DNA of 64,000 nucleotides, from assembly GCA_035235625.1 (NCBI GenBank), contig CP141146.1:3156501-3220500 (forward strand), in the 5' to 3' direction. Within the stretch, counting starts at the first letter, position 1, and every line of letters starts with the position of its first letter. This stretch comes from Saururus chinensis (lineage: Eukaryota > Streptophyta > Magnoliopsida > Piperales > Saururaceae). The position numbers and the translations under genes were made by a program. This document shows positions 48,901 through 60,399 of the stretch, piece by piece. The notes beneath the pieces are model-generated. The model made no database searches and had not been told where the DNA came from. It saw only the letters and a list, made by a program, of their open reading frames with translations.

Positions 48901-49831
48901 ATACCCTTCCACTCCGGTCAGGTCCTTCATGGGCTAAGAGGGATGATGGTACTTCCTGGTGGATTCCAAGGGCCTGGTGAATTCCAGAGTATTTCGTCAT
49001 AGATTTACCTTTGAGGGTGGTATATAGTTAGTTTATCATTTGTCACTTAGGTTGACATCTGATGAGTCTGTCTATCATTGGGATTAGACGGGGATATTAA
49101 TTATCGAACAATGGTTCGAGAGATAATTAATAACATTATTTGATATTGCTTGTTTAATTAGAATAAGTGAAACGATTAAAGGCCTTGCATAAAATATAAG
49201 TTGCATGAAAATACTTAAGCATTGCATGTGTAGTGTTATGCTTCTTAGTATAATATAGTTTTAGGCAGAATTATGTCTGGATCTGATCTTGTTCGAAACA
49301 TTGGAGATGTTGTCTAATGAGTACATAGGCAACTAACATCGGGTGATGTTGGCCCGATCCGAAAAATATTAAATTTTACTTTTGTTCTTTTGAAATGTTC
49401 CTCCAATGGGAGGAGATGTTTTGTTGTCTTTTTGGTCTTGTTTGCTTGTGGGTTCTTTAGATATGTACGTTGCAAGATCGGGACGTTAGTGGGAGTTTGA
49501 GGACGACATTGCACTAGTGAAATCTAGTTTTTTACTTATGTAATCTTGTAAATAATTGTGATTACTGATGTGAGAGCCAACTTTACCTCGTTGTTTATTT
49601 TCATATAGATGACGGACTTGTACTTAAAGGGTTAACTTGCGATTTATTGAATTTTGATACATGTAATAATATCATATGTTTTGACATTCGTATTTGTGAA
49701 CCCCAGTTATCACGACTTGGATATTTAATCGGATAATTTATTTTGTGTTTAAGAAAAAAAAATTCATTGTGATTTATCGCGTGTCCTTTGTTTAAAAAGG
49801 GTTTTAAAAAAATCCGGGTCGTGACAACAAC
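45902..49831 (+). mobile_element. Solo LTR S2, 3.9 kb, nested in Copia-2 LTR
   Basis: 45907-49826 begins TGTAATATCCCAAAA and ends GGGTCGTGACA. It is flanked by ataac (45902-45906) and acaac (49827-49831), a 5-bp duplication with one mismatch. The intact left LTR of Copia-2 keeps the empty site acaac (at 41283-41287). TATATAAAG at 46285-46293, about 380 bp in, is a U3 TATA box and sets the plus orientation. No gag-pol is present. Its ends and interior differ from S1/S4, so it is a separate family with similarly long LTRs. The target being another LTR shows it inserted after Copia-2. Confidence 0.88.
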
Positions 49832-50079
49832 TATTAAATAATATACGAAAATAATGACTGAGGGAAGTCAAATCTTGAAGATAATGAAGGAAAGGAAGAT
49901 CAGATCTAGAGGATAACGAAGGCAGGAAGGTTTGTCAAGGAGGTGCCAAGAGCTTTGTATCATCTAAAAAGGGAAAGTCAGATCTTTAAGATAATGAAGG
50001 TAAGGAAGATCAAATCTGGAAGGTAATGAAGGTAGGAAGATCTATCAAGATGGCGCCAAGAGCTTCATATCATCTAACA
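49827..50079 (-). repeat. Copia-2 5' LTR, second part
   Basis: Resumes at acaactattaaa and runs to tcatctaaca, carrying both 110-bp repeat units. Together with 45775-45906 it makes about 380 bp, matching the 376-bp left LTR. Confidence 0.88.
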
Positions 50080-50084
50080 TGTAG

Positions 50085-51461
50085 CTCTTCAATTGTTCTT
50101 AGCTCAATAAGTGCTTACCTTGGCTCTCAATAAAGGTGAATCTCTTGAATAATCCCATGACATTAGAATTGGCTATAGGTTTATTCATATTTATTATTTA
50201 ATGTAGTCATGTTAGCATGTGCCTGGCTGGCGCATGCTGACCACGCGAGCTCAATTGTGTGGCCAAAATAGGAGGGGGTAGGATCATGATCCACTTGTGG
50301 AGAAGCTCCCATGTGCTTCTTAACTATTCCATTTTTATATATGTGAATGATATTATCGTATTTCCTTCAAACTAATTCTAAACAAATTTAAGCTGCTATG
50401 AGAACTACTGAACAATATTTGCCATATATGCAGACTTTCCTCCTAATGTTATAGGGACGAAGCTAGGATTTTCGTGTGTGCACAGGTGCAAGCAAATGAC
50501 TATACAACACCAACTATACTATCCTTGCCTAGTTATGGAAGAGGGCATGCCTCAAGAAAATGATTTTGAGAGAGGTGAAGAGCCTCTGACCTTCAATTGA
50601 AGTTGGTTTCATACTTCTCCCTTATCTTAGGTGCTTCTTAATTCTTTATTCTTCCCCTTAAAAACGTATCAAAATCAAACTTTATATCTCTTTGAGCTTG
50701 TATTGGTTTCGAGTTGGAAGAGCAAGAAGAGTCAAGTTAGGAGGGGTAGAAAGGTTTATATAAGAAAAATATTGCTTGGGAACAAAGAGTGATAGGTCCA
50801 TCAATATGTTGGTGGTGGCGGACATCCTCTTTAAGTCCTAAAAACTTTGGAAGTTTTATCAAAATATTAAGGAAATAACTTGGTATTTCCTCGGCACTAC
50901 ATCCTTCTTTTTTTTATAGGAATTTTGTCCCTAAAATTCAGCGGACTCATCCTTAAAGACTTCCAGACCAAGATTAATTAATTTCGTATTTTGAGTCCCT
51001 AGTCCCCCTTTCAATGAAGCCTCTCCTTCGTCTTCCAATCTCATACATGCATTAGAAGCATATATCCTAGTGTTGCAACACCTCTCTATATATACATCGG
51101 AAGTCTTGGACCCTTTCAAGGAGTCCAAAAATGGAAGGATTCAACGTGAAGAGTTGCGCATTCCACAAATGCCTACATGAAGGCTGAATGTTCAGTTGAA
51201 TGTTTACCTGACTACCTCTAGTGAAATGTACGAACGATGCACAAGCTTCAGGAGTCGGTCTGAAGTTCACCCTCCTCGCTCTCTCGTTTGCCCGTATGAC
51301 TGAATGTGTTATGTTCAGACTCCACCAACCCAATAATAAATTGTTGGCTTGGCGACCTCTTTAGATTGTGCTTTAGCGCTACTAGTTGAAGTTGTGAAAT
51401 AACCCTTGTTCATCAATAACTTAGTTATTAATTAGGAAAATAAACTATTATTAATTTATTT
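50085..51461. other. Intergenic, no gene seen
   Basis: No convincing coding sequence. Host DNA into which Copia-2 inserted. Confidence 0.4.
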
Positions 51462-51655
51462 TACTTCTTCCATCTCATATTAATAGTAATATTAGGAAAA
51501 ATAGTGGTTTTTATTGAATGATAAAACCCACACTTATGAGAAGGGTGAGAAGGGAAAAGTTATGATATTTTTTTTAAGTACCTAATCACTTAAATTGAAC
51601 ACAATAGAGTTATTAATGTAGAATAACCTTTTTTGCCAAATAGAGCTCTTAACAC
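51462..51655. mobile_element. MITE, TACTCCCT family (right end unclear)
   Basis: Left end TACTTCTTCCATCTCATATT, interior attaatagtaatatt and a degenerate right part with gagttattaatgtagaa and aaatagagctctt. The right terminus is not sharply defined. Confidence 0.6.
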
Positions 51656-51869
51656 AATTAGACTCCCCTTTGCATCTACCTCAATGCTCCCCCTGTGCAT
51701 ACAAATACCAAGCTTAGTACATGGACTTAACTTCAAAAAGGGGAGGACAAGTGTTCCCCATAACACAATTGGCAAAAAACCTACGCTCCTGACATATTTG
51801 AAACTAAGACCGTAGGGAAACTTTATACTAGGCACAAGTGGAAGAAAATGACTTTACATGATATAAACC

Positions 51870-51900
51870 CAGGCTCCACTCTAATACCATGTAAAATAAA
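51870..51900 (-). promoter_or_regulatory. Possible retroelement primer site remnant
   Basis: On the minus strand TTTTACA is followed by TGGTATTAGAGTGGAGCC, resembling an LTR end and a tRNA-Met primer site with two changes. No matching LTR was identified, so this is an isolated remnant. Confidence 0.35.
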
Positions 51901-52025
51901 TGTTGTTTCCAATAGCTGAAGCTATTAAGAAAATAGATCATTCTATCTCAACAAAGGTGGGATACAATATTGCCTGATAATCAACATCCTTTGAAAGCCT
52001 TGTCTAGACATTCCATAGCTCACTC

Positions 52026-52271
52026 ATGGTATTATTTCGCAAATCAATGAAGCCTTTCTTTCACGACAATCGATTTACACTGGTCATGCATGTGCATCGT
52101 GAAGGTAACTCTGCAAATGCCTTAACAAATTTTGCTCTTGACAAGTACTCCTTTTGTTGGTTGTCCAAGTCTCCTTCTGGCGCATGTTTTTTTTGTAGAT
52201 TGTTAACTTTCCGTGAGTCAAGTCATAAAAAAAATGTTGTACAAAAATTCGGAATAGTTTTTTACTTATAG
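52026..52271 (+). pseudogene. Possible LINE RNase H fragment
   Basis: About 80 codons contain HVHREGNSANALTNFALDKY, which resembles the end of the RNase H domain of plant non-LTR retrotransposons (a His-x-x-Arg-Glu-x-Asn-x-x-Ala-Asp-x-Leu-Ala pattern). The upstream domains are absent, so if the call is right this is a short truncated fragment. Confidence 0.4.
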
Positions 52272-52342
52272 AAAGAATCAAGACTAAGTTTTCTCAAATC
52301 AATGGAGCAAAATCACACGATTCACTCACACACCTTGGTTTA

Positions 52343-52541
52343 TATTCTCTCCATCCCATATTAATAGTTATATTTAAAAAAATTATAATTTTTATTGAAC
52401 GGTGAAACCTATATCAAAGAAAAAAAAATAGCTTATGGTACATTTTTTTTAGTATCCAACTTAAATTTAACAAAATGGAGCTATTAATATGAAACGAACT
52501 TTTTTACTAAATAGAGCTATTAATTTAAGACATGGGGAGTA
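52343..52541. mobile_element. MITE, about 199 bp (TACTCCCT family)
   Basis: Left end TATTCTCTCCATCCCATATT, right end agacatggggagTA. The interior attaatagttatatt and gagctattaatatgaa are shared with the copies at 30877 and 31692. Confidence 0.72.
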
Positions 52542-52556
52542 TATCATAGTTAACCA

Positions 52557-52700
52557 CCTCCCTATTGGAATAGATTAAAAAGATGGGAGAAAAGAAAGAT
52601 ATAAAGTTTGTGATAAGAAAAATTAAGGCTTTTTACTAATTGAAAGATGAACAACGAAAGCGAAGATAAGACTTTGTTGCACTATTTATAATGTCCCTTA
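52557..52700. repeat. LTR remnant related to 61489-61600
   Basis: attggaatagattaaaaaga...ggctttttactaattgaaagatgaacaacgaaag...gactttgttgcacta aligns with the sequence next to the Copia gag relic at 61.5 kb. It is probably a piece of the same LTR family. No coding sequence is attached here. Confidence 0.55.
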
Positions 52701-54235
52701 TTTTTTTACGATTTTCTTTGATTTTTTTTATTTTATTTTTGATCATTTTTTATGGGAAAATATGATGTTTTTGCATATTTGTATTTACATATTTGATCTC
52801 GGTATTATACTTGTAGAGTCGGGTGTGAGGCTTAGTCACGTGCTGTTAGCATGAATTTCAGAGGTACAATGCGTAAACAAGAGGTTAGCATATGAAATGG
52901 ACATAAAAGGAAAAAAAAGAAGTAAAAAGGTGGATCACGACTCAAAAAAGCCATGTCCAATTCATTTTCTCTATAATGTCTAGAACATTAGAGAAGAAAC
53001 CAGAGAGAGTTTCCAATCGCTCCGTTGCGCCTCCTTCATCTTCGGATTCCGCCGGTTCTTACCAAAATCCACTTCACCTTGCCATCATGAGTATGTTTGT
53101 ACTAGATAGGACCACCGCCATACCCTCCTCGCTTCTCCACAAGGTACTGATCTTTTCCTTAGTTTTTCTCACTGTTAAATTTCATTTTTAGGCCATCGGA
53201 GGGCTATTTCGCTCCTGTTTGCTACCGCCCTCCACTGGACTTATCTTCGTCCGGTCACCAAGATTCCACAGGCGCCGGCCAAGGCCACCACCATGCTCTC
53301 CTTGCTTCTCTACGAGCTGCCAATACATTTCCTCATTTTCTTTTCTTCTCCTTGTCCGATTCTTTTTTGGAGTCGCTAGTGCGTTTTTAGTCATCGTCCA
53401 GCCTCCAGATCAGCTCCACTTGGTCCATCTTCGGCCAATGATAGCGGTGAGCTACCCCTCCCGACCCAGATCAACCACCTATGCCCCCTCCACTCTTCTC
53501 CTCCACCCGGTTCCACCTCCGCTTTGGGTGCATCTCTGGTCATTGTCACTGGCGAGCCGTAGGCCATTTTGCCATTGTGGGCTCTCCCTAAGATCGATAA
53601 CAGCGAGGGCCAGCACCACTTGGGCCAATTACGCCTCCACGCAGAATGGGCCGCTTTCCCCTTACCTTATACCGTGATAGATGCACAACCGCCCGCACCA
53701 TTGGTTTTGGTTGTAGGTGGTGATTGGCAGTGTTATCGTCTCCGCTAGCCACCACTTGGGCACTGGCCCTATTGCCCTTTTTGGACCTTGGGCCACCACC
53801 TTCTAGCCCCATCCCCCTCCCCTTTGGCAGCATGTGCAAGTGGCCAAGTACTTCTCAGTCGTCGACCGACCTTCAGTGAGTACACCTCAACTTCAGGTCG
53901 CACTTGCCACTTGTTGGCATGACCTTTCTCTCAACCACCCTTAGTGTGCCACCATGGATCGTAGATTTTGCTACATTGATTCCTGAACTCATGAGATAGT
54001 AGCTCTCTCAACTTGGCAATATTTTTGGCCGCTGACACCGCCATTGTCGTGTGCTCGCTATCAAATGTCATAGATTATGAGGTAGGGGAGCTTTGAATGT
54101 GTAGAAGCATGCTAGGATGATTGAGATTTGATGATTGGATGTTAAATCATGATCAGTTTGCATGATGTAAGAGGATAATTATGTCATGTTGAAATGCATA
54201 TGACATGCATGTGAGCTATACGTATGTTTGATGAA
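52701..54235. other. Intergenic, no gene seen
   Basis: Includes a CT- and CCACC-rich stretch (53000-54000) with open reading frames on both strands but no recognisable protein. Pyrimidine-rich composition explains the open frames. Confidence 0.4.
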
Positions 54236-54390
54236 TATGGAATATGTGTGTTCTAGTGATAGCTAACGAGTATGTTGGTAAATTACGTATGTGGAATATG
54301 TATGTGCTAGTGATGGCTAGCGAGTATGTTGGTAAGCTACGTATATGGATTATGTGTGTGCTAGTGATGACTAGCAAGTATGTTGGTAAG
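54236..54390 (+). repeat. 54-bp minisatellite, interrupted by solo LTR S3
   Basis: Three units with ctagtgat at 54253, 54307 and 54361 (exact 54-bp spacing), each containing gagtatgttggtaa followed by a tacgtat-type string. The next unit is interrupted at gtaag by S3 and resumes as gtaagctatgtatgg at 55497. Confidence 0.85.
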
Positions 54391-55501
54391 TGTCACGGGC
54401 GCGAAGTTGATCCTAACGTTCGTACACGTGATGGCCTGGCTGCACTGCTCAACTAGCAACCTATCCGCCCTTTCACCCAAGTTTGTCCAAATCTAAAACA
54501 AAGCAAAACAAAGGTAAAGAGAAGGAAAAAGGAGGACCGCCTCCAAAACCTTTTATTTAGCACGCATTTTACACTAACAAGGCCTCTACCTTGCTCCCAA
54601 ACCCAACACCGTCTCAGCTATCTTGAAAACTAATCAACCTCTTGGCTGAAATCTACCTCAAGCCTCGCTAAATTGCTGAGTATGGTCTGCCCCTTAGTTG
54701 AGTGCACTCCCAGCAGCTCCTTCAAGTCGCCAACGAAGTGTTTGCTGCCCAACAGTCCTTCGGTTCTCAGTCCGCCCCTTACAGATTTCTAAGTTTTGAA
54801 TGCTTGAATAATTGCCTCCAACTTGCCATGACACCCCATTTATATATAGGAATAGTCGGGAAGCATAGTACTACTAGGACTAGCCTGACCTTAGTTACAA
54901 ATTCGGAATCCCACATCCCTACCCCATTACAAATAGGAAACCAGCCTATCCACATGCCCAAAACAATCCCAAATGAGTCCTAACCCAACTAGAAATCCAG
55001 TTGAACCTTCCTTCAAGTGTCCTGCCTCTCCTAGCATTCCTTAGACTCCTACTCCAGCTAAAAGGCCTCTGCTCGCATGCCTTTTCATCTTAGCAGAGTC
55101 TTGGTTGTGTCCTCTTCTTGCATAAAGTCCTTGTCCCACTAGGATATGGCCATCTTGAGCAATCCAACTTGCACACAACTCCTTGTCCGGGCTTCCTACT
55201 TGCATTAGGCCTCCGAGGTGACTCCTAGTAACACTAGGAAACATGGGAACGAATTAGCAACTATATCCAGCGTCTCTCCTACTTCAAGTAGGAGTTGTCC
55301 ATGAGAGTCCTGGCCTTCCTAGGAACCATCCTAGGTGATGGTGTCCAGCCCTCCATCGAATCCTACTCCGAGTAGGACTTGTATATGAGCCTGCCAATAC
55401 ACCAACATTGTCGTTTCTTAGCTTTCCCTTGGCTACCCACTCGCTAAGCTGAAACTCATTCGGCCCTTAGCCTATTCCGAAGCTAGAGGTCTAACAGTAA
55501 G
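54386..55501 (+). mobile_element. Solo LTR S3, 1.1 kb
   Basis: 54391-55496 (1106 bp) begins TGTCACGGGCGCG and ends GAGGTCTAACA, flanked by a perfect 5-bp duplication gtaag (54386-54390 and 55497-55501). A TATA-like tatatatagg lies at 54841-54850, about 450 bp in. No coding domains and no partner LTR. It sits within a minisatellite, and the flanking repeat units continue on both sides. Confidence 0.88.
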
Positions 55502-56510
55502 CTATGTATGGAAGTATGTGTATGTTATAAGTATGTGTGATAGACATACATATGAATGATGGATATACGCATGTGTGATGAATATGTGTATGTGTGTGGG
55601 GGTAGAAGTATGAGCGATGGATGGTAAGAGGTGACAAAGGGTTCATTATGAAGTTGGATGTGGATGTGTAAACGTATGACGGAAGATGGAGGATGTAAGT
55701 TTGATGAGCGATGATTGAGGAAGATTTGTGTGGTTTGGAATGAAGTGTATGTTGAGGATTGTCAGACAATAAGAGTGTTGCATAATTGTACAAGTATAAC
55801 GTGCATATTATGAAGTGAAAAGTAAGCATAAGAAGTGAGGTATAAGTAAGAGGGTGGTAAATGGGGTTAGCTCTAAGGAGCTTAGTTTGATGATTTCTGA
55901 GTAAGATGTGTTGTCCATAAGGTGGATGGCGGAGATTGTATGAATACATAAGGATTTGATGTATGGTGAGTTATGATTATGAGATGGATGTGTTAAGTGA
56001 AGTCTACTGCCCTAACGAATTAGGGTTTCGGAATGGGTTCAGCTTCGAATTGGCCTGTGAAAGACTGTAAGACAAAAGATTGTGTGGCATAATTGTACCA
56101 CATGACTTACTTAATTCAAATTTGAATTTTAAGCCAAGCTAATATGATAGCCATGTGTGTTTGATACCTAAGGGTTTCAATGGATTAAGTTTCGTATTTG
56201 AGCTAGCCGTTAATGAGCTAGTTGGGCATTTCTCAAGTCTTGTCATGATGTTTATCCTGTGGGATGTTGTGTGTGTGCTATATTTAAGCTCAAACATCTA
56301 ATGCTCTATTGAGAGCGATGTATGTTTCGATTTGGTCTATGTGTTGTATTAAGCACAAATGTTTGATACTCTATTGATAGCGCTATATGATTCTATCTAA
56401 GAGTGACAATGTATGATTTCTGCCCAAGAGTGGCTCTGTATGATTCTACCCAAGAGTGGCACTAGCACTATAAGACCCTTAAATATGGGCAATTGTATGG
56501 CCCCTAATGT
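55502..56510. other. gtatgtg-rich intergenic DNA
   Basis: Begins with loosely repeated gtatgtgt/gatgaatatg words continuing the minisatellite composition, then unique AT-rich DNA. The minus-strand open frame at 55491-55949 is a product of this low-complexity composition. Confidence 0.4.
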
Positions 56511-59500
56511 GTGGGTGTAAGGACTCTCATTTCTAAACCAGTTTTCGTTTCTTTTTAATTATCGGTTATTGCATGGTTAACTCATTTTCGTATTAATTCG
56601 GTGGTTTCATAAATAAATGGTGTTTATGATGATTTTAATCAAAATTAAATTTATAATTAGTGATTTTAAGTGATTTGAGTCAAATATGAATTTTTGGGAT
56701 TTTTCTGAATTTTTACTATTTTTTTAAAAATTAGGGTTTGGCGGGACCCCTGTGGGCCCCACCGTCAAATTTTGGGTTTTTTGTGTCAAATTGACCTAGA
56801 CATCAACACAAGCACTTATAAAAAATTTCATAATTTTTTCAGGTTTTATTAGTGCTCAAATAACTAAATTACCCATTTTTAGCCTATTTTTCTATTCATA
56901 CCCCACAATTTACCCATACACACCCCAAAACTTACTATAAAAGGCAAGACCTAAGCCATTTTTATTTTGGGAATAGGCTGAGGAGGAGAGGTTAGGCCTA
57001 ATCCCCAATTAGGCTCGGTTTGGAAGGTGTTTAAGGTAAGTCCCTTCTAATTAAGCACCAAATCCTAGCTTCTCTCTTAATCCCTTCTAGATCTACCATT
57101 TCCCCTTTTGTTTTGATTCATTTTTAAACATCAGAACTACTGATTTGCATCTTTACTCCAAACCCTAGCTCTAAAAATTCGATTTTTATGTTCAACAAGC
57201 CCTAGTCTAAGTTTTTAATTAGGGTTTTCCATGTTAAATCGGTTTAATGGAGTTTAATTCAAACTCTATGTCTTTGTAAGGTTTTCAAGAAGGGTGACCA
57301 TCAAATCCAAGCCTAATCAAGGGATAAGGTAATGGACTTTCAAATTTTCAATCTTTCTATAGTAAAACTCTTGTTTTTGTGGTTTATTTTGAATGGATTT
57401 ACTTGATTTAGTGCTTTAATGGCATGATTAGTAAATTGTAATCTTTAATCCCGATTTCATAGGGTTTCATCTTGTTTTGATGTAGATTAGCTTTCTAGAA
57501 GTTATGGTGGAATTTTATTGGCATTTAGGTTGTTAGATGGAGATTTTAAGGTTCATCAATGGAGTTTTGGTTTAAAAATTCGAAATGAAGAAGAAGGTCG
57601 ATTCTGCCTTGTTGGCATTCGAACGGCCCTCTTGGGCATTCTAACGACAATACTGTAAATTTAAAATTTTTTGTTTAGCCAATCAAACGGCCTTCGGGGC
57701 GTTTGAACAGCTACACAGCAGATTTTTGTTTAAGTGCATGATGTTTATTTCGGTAATTCTACTTTAATATGCCAATTTCATATGAATGTGGAGTGTTTTG
57801 AGCTATAGTATGCTACTGGAAAGGCATACCATTGAGGTTATGAAGTTGAGGTATATATTTAGAGTTATGTGGAATGACTTATGGATGGAGGTATGATGTT
57901 GGTATTGTCATCTTGAAGTTATGAATGGTTGATTCTTTATGGTTAAGTATATTTTCAGTAGAGCTACAGCCTACTAACGGACTGATATGTCATGATAGGA
58001 TGTGGTTAATTGATGTGTGAATGTTAGTGAATGTCATGGTTTAAGGATGAAGTGAATGATCTTATATATGTTTAGCTTGTGGTTGAGTTTTGATTTGACT
58101 TATGATTTCAATGATTCTTCTTCTATGATTTCCGCTGGAATTCATGATTAGATGTTAATTTACATGTGTAGTGTGGTAGTGAGTTAATTTCAAGCATGTT
58201 GATATGCCTTGAGTGAAGTGCTTCTACTAGGTACACACACACATGTGGGGTTTAATGATGATGTGGAAGCTTGATATTATAATTATGAATGATGCATTAG
58301 GGGCTGATGAGAGCACTTATCATGATCATGTATGCTTTGCCCACGTATGTTCCATGTTGCATGTATCATGAAAAATAGATTTCCAATTGAGGCTTTGTCG
58401 AAGTTAATCGAATTTGATCGATTAGATGCAATGTGGTGAAATTGCGTGCCGGATTGATCGGTCATGGCTTAATTGAAACTTGATTGGTCCGAAAGGACAT
58501 GTTTTGATTTAAGTTCCTATGTGAAACGAGTGCACTCCCCGGGTTGAGTCTAGCTAAGTGAAATTCTGTGGGGGACGAGTTATGTACTTGTCTTGCGATT
58601 TGAGTTTATTATTGTCTTCTGGACCCTGAGAATCCAGTATGGTATGCTGTGTGCACCCGCTACCACGTGTTCTAGGGTTCCCTGTGTGGGAATTCGGGTT
58701 CTCCCCTCCGCAAGAGATGCCCCTGGGTGAACACCCCTGCTCTAAATTCTCTGTGTGAGAATGGGACATCCTTGGCCAGGATTGTCTAGGGCGAGCAGCC
58801 TTAGGGATTGACAACCCCGAACTTCTTAAATTCTTGTGTAGAATTTTGGACCATGACACGCCTTCGTGGCCTTGTCTGTGTTCCCGTCTATGTGACACTA
58901 AATTGTGATTACTCCTTGATGGAGGTTGATTCGATGTGATGCATGATTTGATATGTATGTTAGAGATACATCTCATGCAGGTTAATATGATGTGATGCAT
59001 GATTTGATATGTATGTCAGAGATATATTTCATGCAGGTTGATATGATGTCGAGGCATGATTTAATATGTATGTTAGAGATACATTTCATGTAGGTTGATA
59101 TGATGTGAATGGCATTATGTGGATTATACACTATGAAGCAGGTTTAGGTGATGTGTATGTGTGATCAAAAAATGTTACATCTTGTCAATATTTGATTTGA
59201 ATGATTATATTGTTATGCTGTCGTGTTGCCGATGTTGATAGTATATTAGAAAAACTATTGCTGAGTTTGTTTAAACTCGCCCCTCTTTATTGTGTTTTGC
59301 TTTGGGGCTGCATGGCGCGACACGCAGACGGACAAGATCTCCTCTTTGAGGAAAGATCGAAGACGACTTGGATGTGATCATGGAGACTCTTATGTGACTT
59401 ATTTTTCTTGGTTTATGTTTTATGTTTAGAACCTTTGTGTATGGTTCTCTGTTGGATTTATATTACTTCAAATAGTTGTGCCGTCTAAGACCTATTTTAG

Positions 59501-59758
59501 AGCCAAAGTGGGCTATGGTTGTCTAAGCATGTGGGTTTGAGACTAGTCGTTTATTTTGAGTTAAGCAACTCTCTTTCTTTTCTACTTATTTATTCTTGCT
59601 CAAAGTGGTGTGCATACTCCATAATTCTATTAGGTCACCCGTATTTAGGGTTGTCTTCCGCTAAACCTATCTCAATTCCCCTCGTCGCCCCCGCGCGCTT
59701 GACCGGCCCCTGGACTGGGTTCGGCTCCGGTCAGGCAGCGCCGGGGTGTGACAGTGGG
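56511..59758 (+). mobile_element. Solo LTR S4, 3.2 kb, with perfect target duplication
   Basis: 56516-59753 (3238 bp) begins TGTAAGGACTC and ends GGGGTGTGACA. It is flanked by a perfect 5-bp duplication gtggg (56511-56515 and 59754-59758). A TATA box TATAAAAG is at 56936-56943, so U3 is about 0.42 kb and the transcribed part of the LTR about 2.8 kb. Its partner in sequence, S1, lies inverted 15.6 kb away. No gag-pol. The family lineage is not determined; the long LTR and TG...CA ends fit a large plant Ty3/Gypsy family. Confidence 0.92.
58930..59110. repeat. About 57-bp tandem repeat within LTR S4
   Basis: Three units of gatgtgatgcatgatttg...gtatgt.agagata.at.tcatg.aggtt. This is the diverged counterpart of the 55-bp array in S1. 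Confidence 0.8.
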
Positions 59759-60028
59759 CATTTATCTTTGCGCGCTCATGTAACTAGTATCATAGAATTG
59801 CTCTTACATGTTTGATCATGTGCCCCATGAGCATTGGTGTGCCTTACCTTCGAAAAAGTTCATGACATCTAGTCACTCCCTAGAGGTTAAGGTGATGCCC
59901 CAGTGACATTCTTTTCCATTTCGACGCTGAAGCTTATTAATTGTAATGAGCTTCAGTGGTCGATAGTATGTGTATAACTGTATGAATAAGTATGTATACT
60001 TTTGTGTATGTGTAAGTTTCTAAGCAAG

Positions 60029-60110
60029 ACTATACGAGTAAGGTCATATGAGTAAGATTGTACGAGTAAGGTCGTACGAGTAAGATTATACGAGTAAAGT
60101 TATATGAGTA
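60029..60110 (+). repeat. 14-bp minisatellite
   Basis: Six units alternating between forms such as actatacgagtaag and gtcatatgagtaag, each 14 bp. Confidence 0.85.
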
Positions 60111-60399
60111 TGTGTAATATTGGTTTGATGATATTTTTTTGGCATGATTGTATGTGTATGTGCATAATTATTATATGTCTGTTTGCTTCATGTTTAAGTT
60201 GCATGAACGCATCTATATATAGACTTACTGAGTTCACTGTTTATAACTTCCCTACTGGGTATTTTTCTATTGAACATGAAAATACTTATTTACCCTATTT
60301 TTTAGCCCAAATAGTTGGGAAGCTTTTGTAGGCTTGTGTTGGAGAGCTCCTATCTTTGCATAAGTTGGTTAATACTAAAAAAAAATTGGCTCAAACTAG

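Larger units (their letters stand above)
41150..50084 (-). mobile_element. Ty1/Copia LTR retrotransposon, degenerate (Copia-2)
   Basis: A minus-strand Copia element, 41155-50079, including a 3.9-kb solo LTR nested in its 5' LTR. Its flanks agtag (41150-41154) and tgtag (50080-50084) are a plausible 5-bp duplication with one mismatch. Its 3' LTR is on the left (41155-41530). Its 5' LTR is on the right, split into 45775-45906 and 49832-50079. Between them lie relics of gag, integrase, RT and RNase H in Copia order, all on the minus strand and with many stops and frameshifts. Confidence 0.9.

Noticed and set aside
53219..53839. Long overlapping frames on both strands near 53.2-53.8 kb
   Set aside because: Pyrimidine- and CCACC-rich sequence suppresses stops; no protein resemblance.
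55491..55949. 152-codon minus-strand frame rich in His/Tyr/Thr
   Set aside because: Product of low-complexity gtatgtg-type repeats.
58554..59000. 148-codon minus-strand frame in S4 (and similar frames in S1 at 38680-39076)
   Set aside because: Lies in an LTR; frames are not kept between the two copies.
37500..59753. S1 and S4 as the two LTRs of one very large retrotransposon
   Set aside because: They are in opposite orientation, S4 has its own perfect 5-bp duplication, and the DNA between belongs to unrelated elements.
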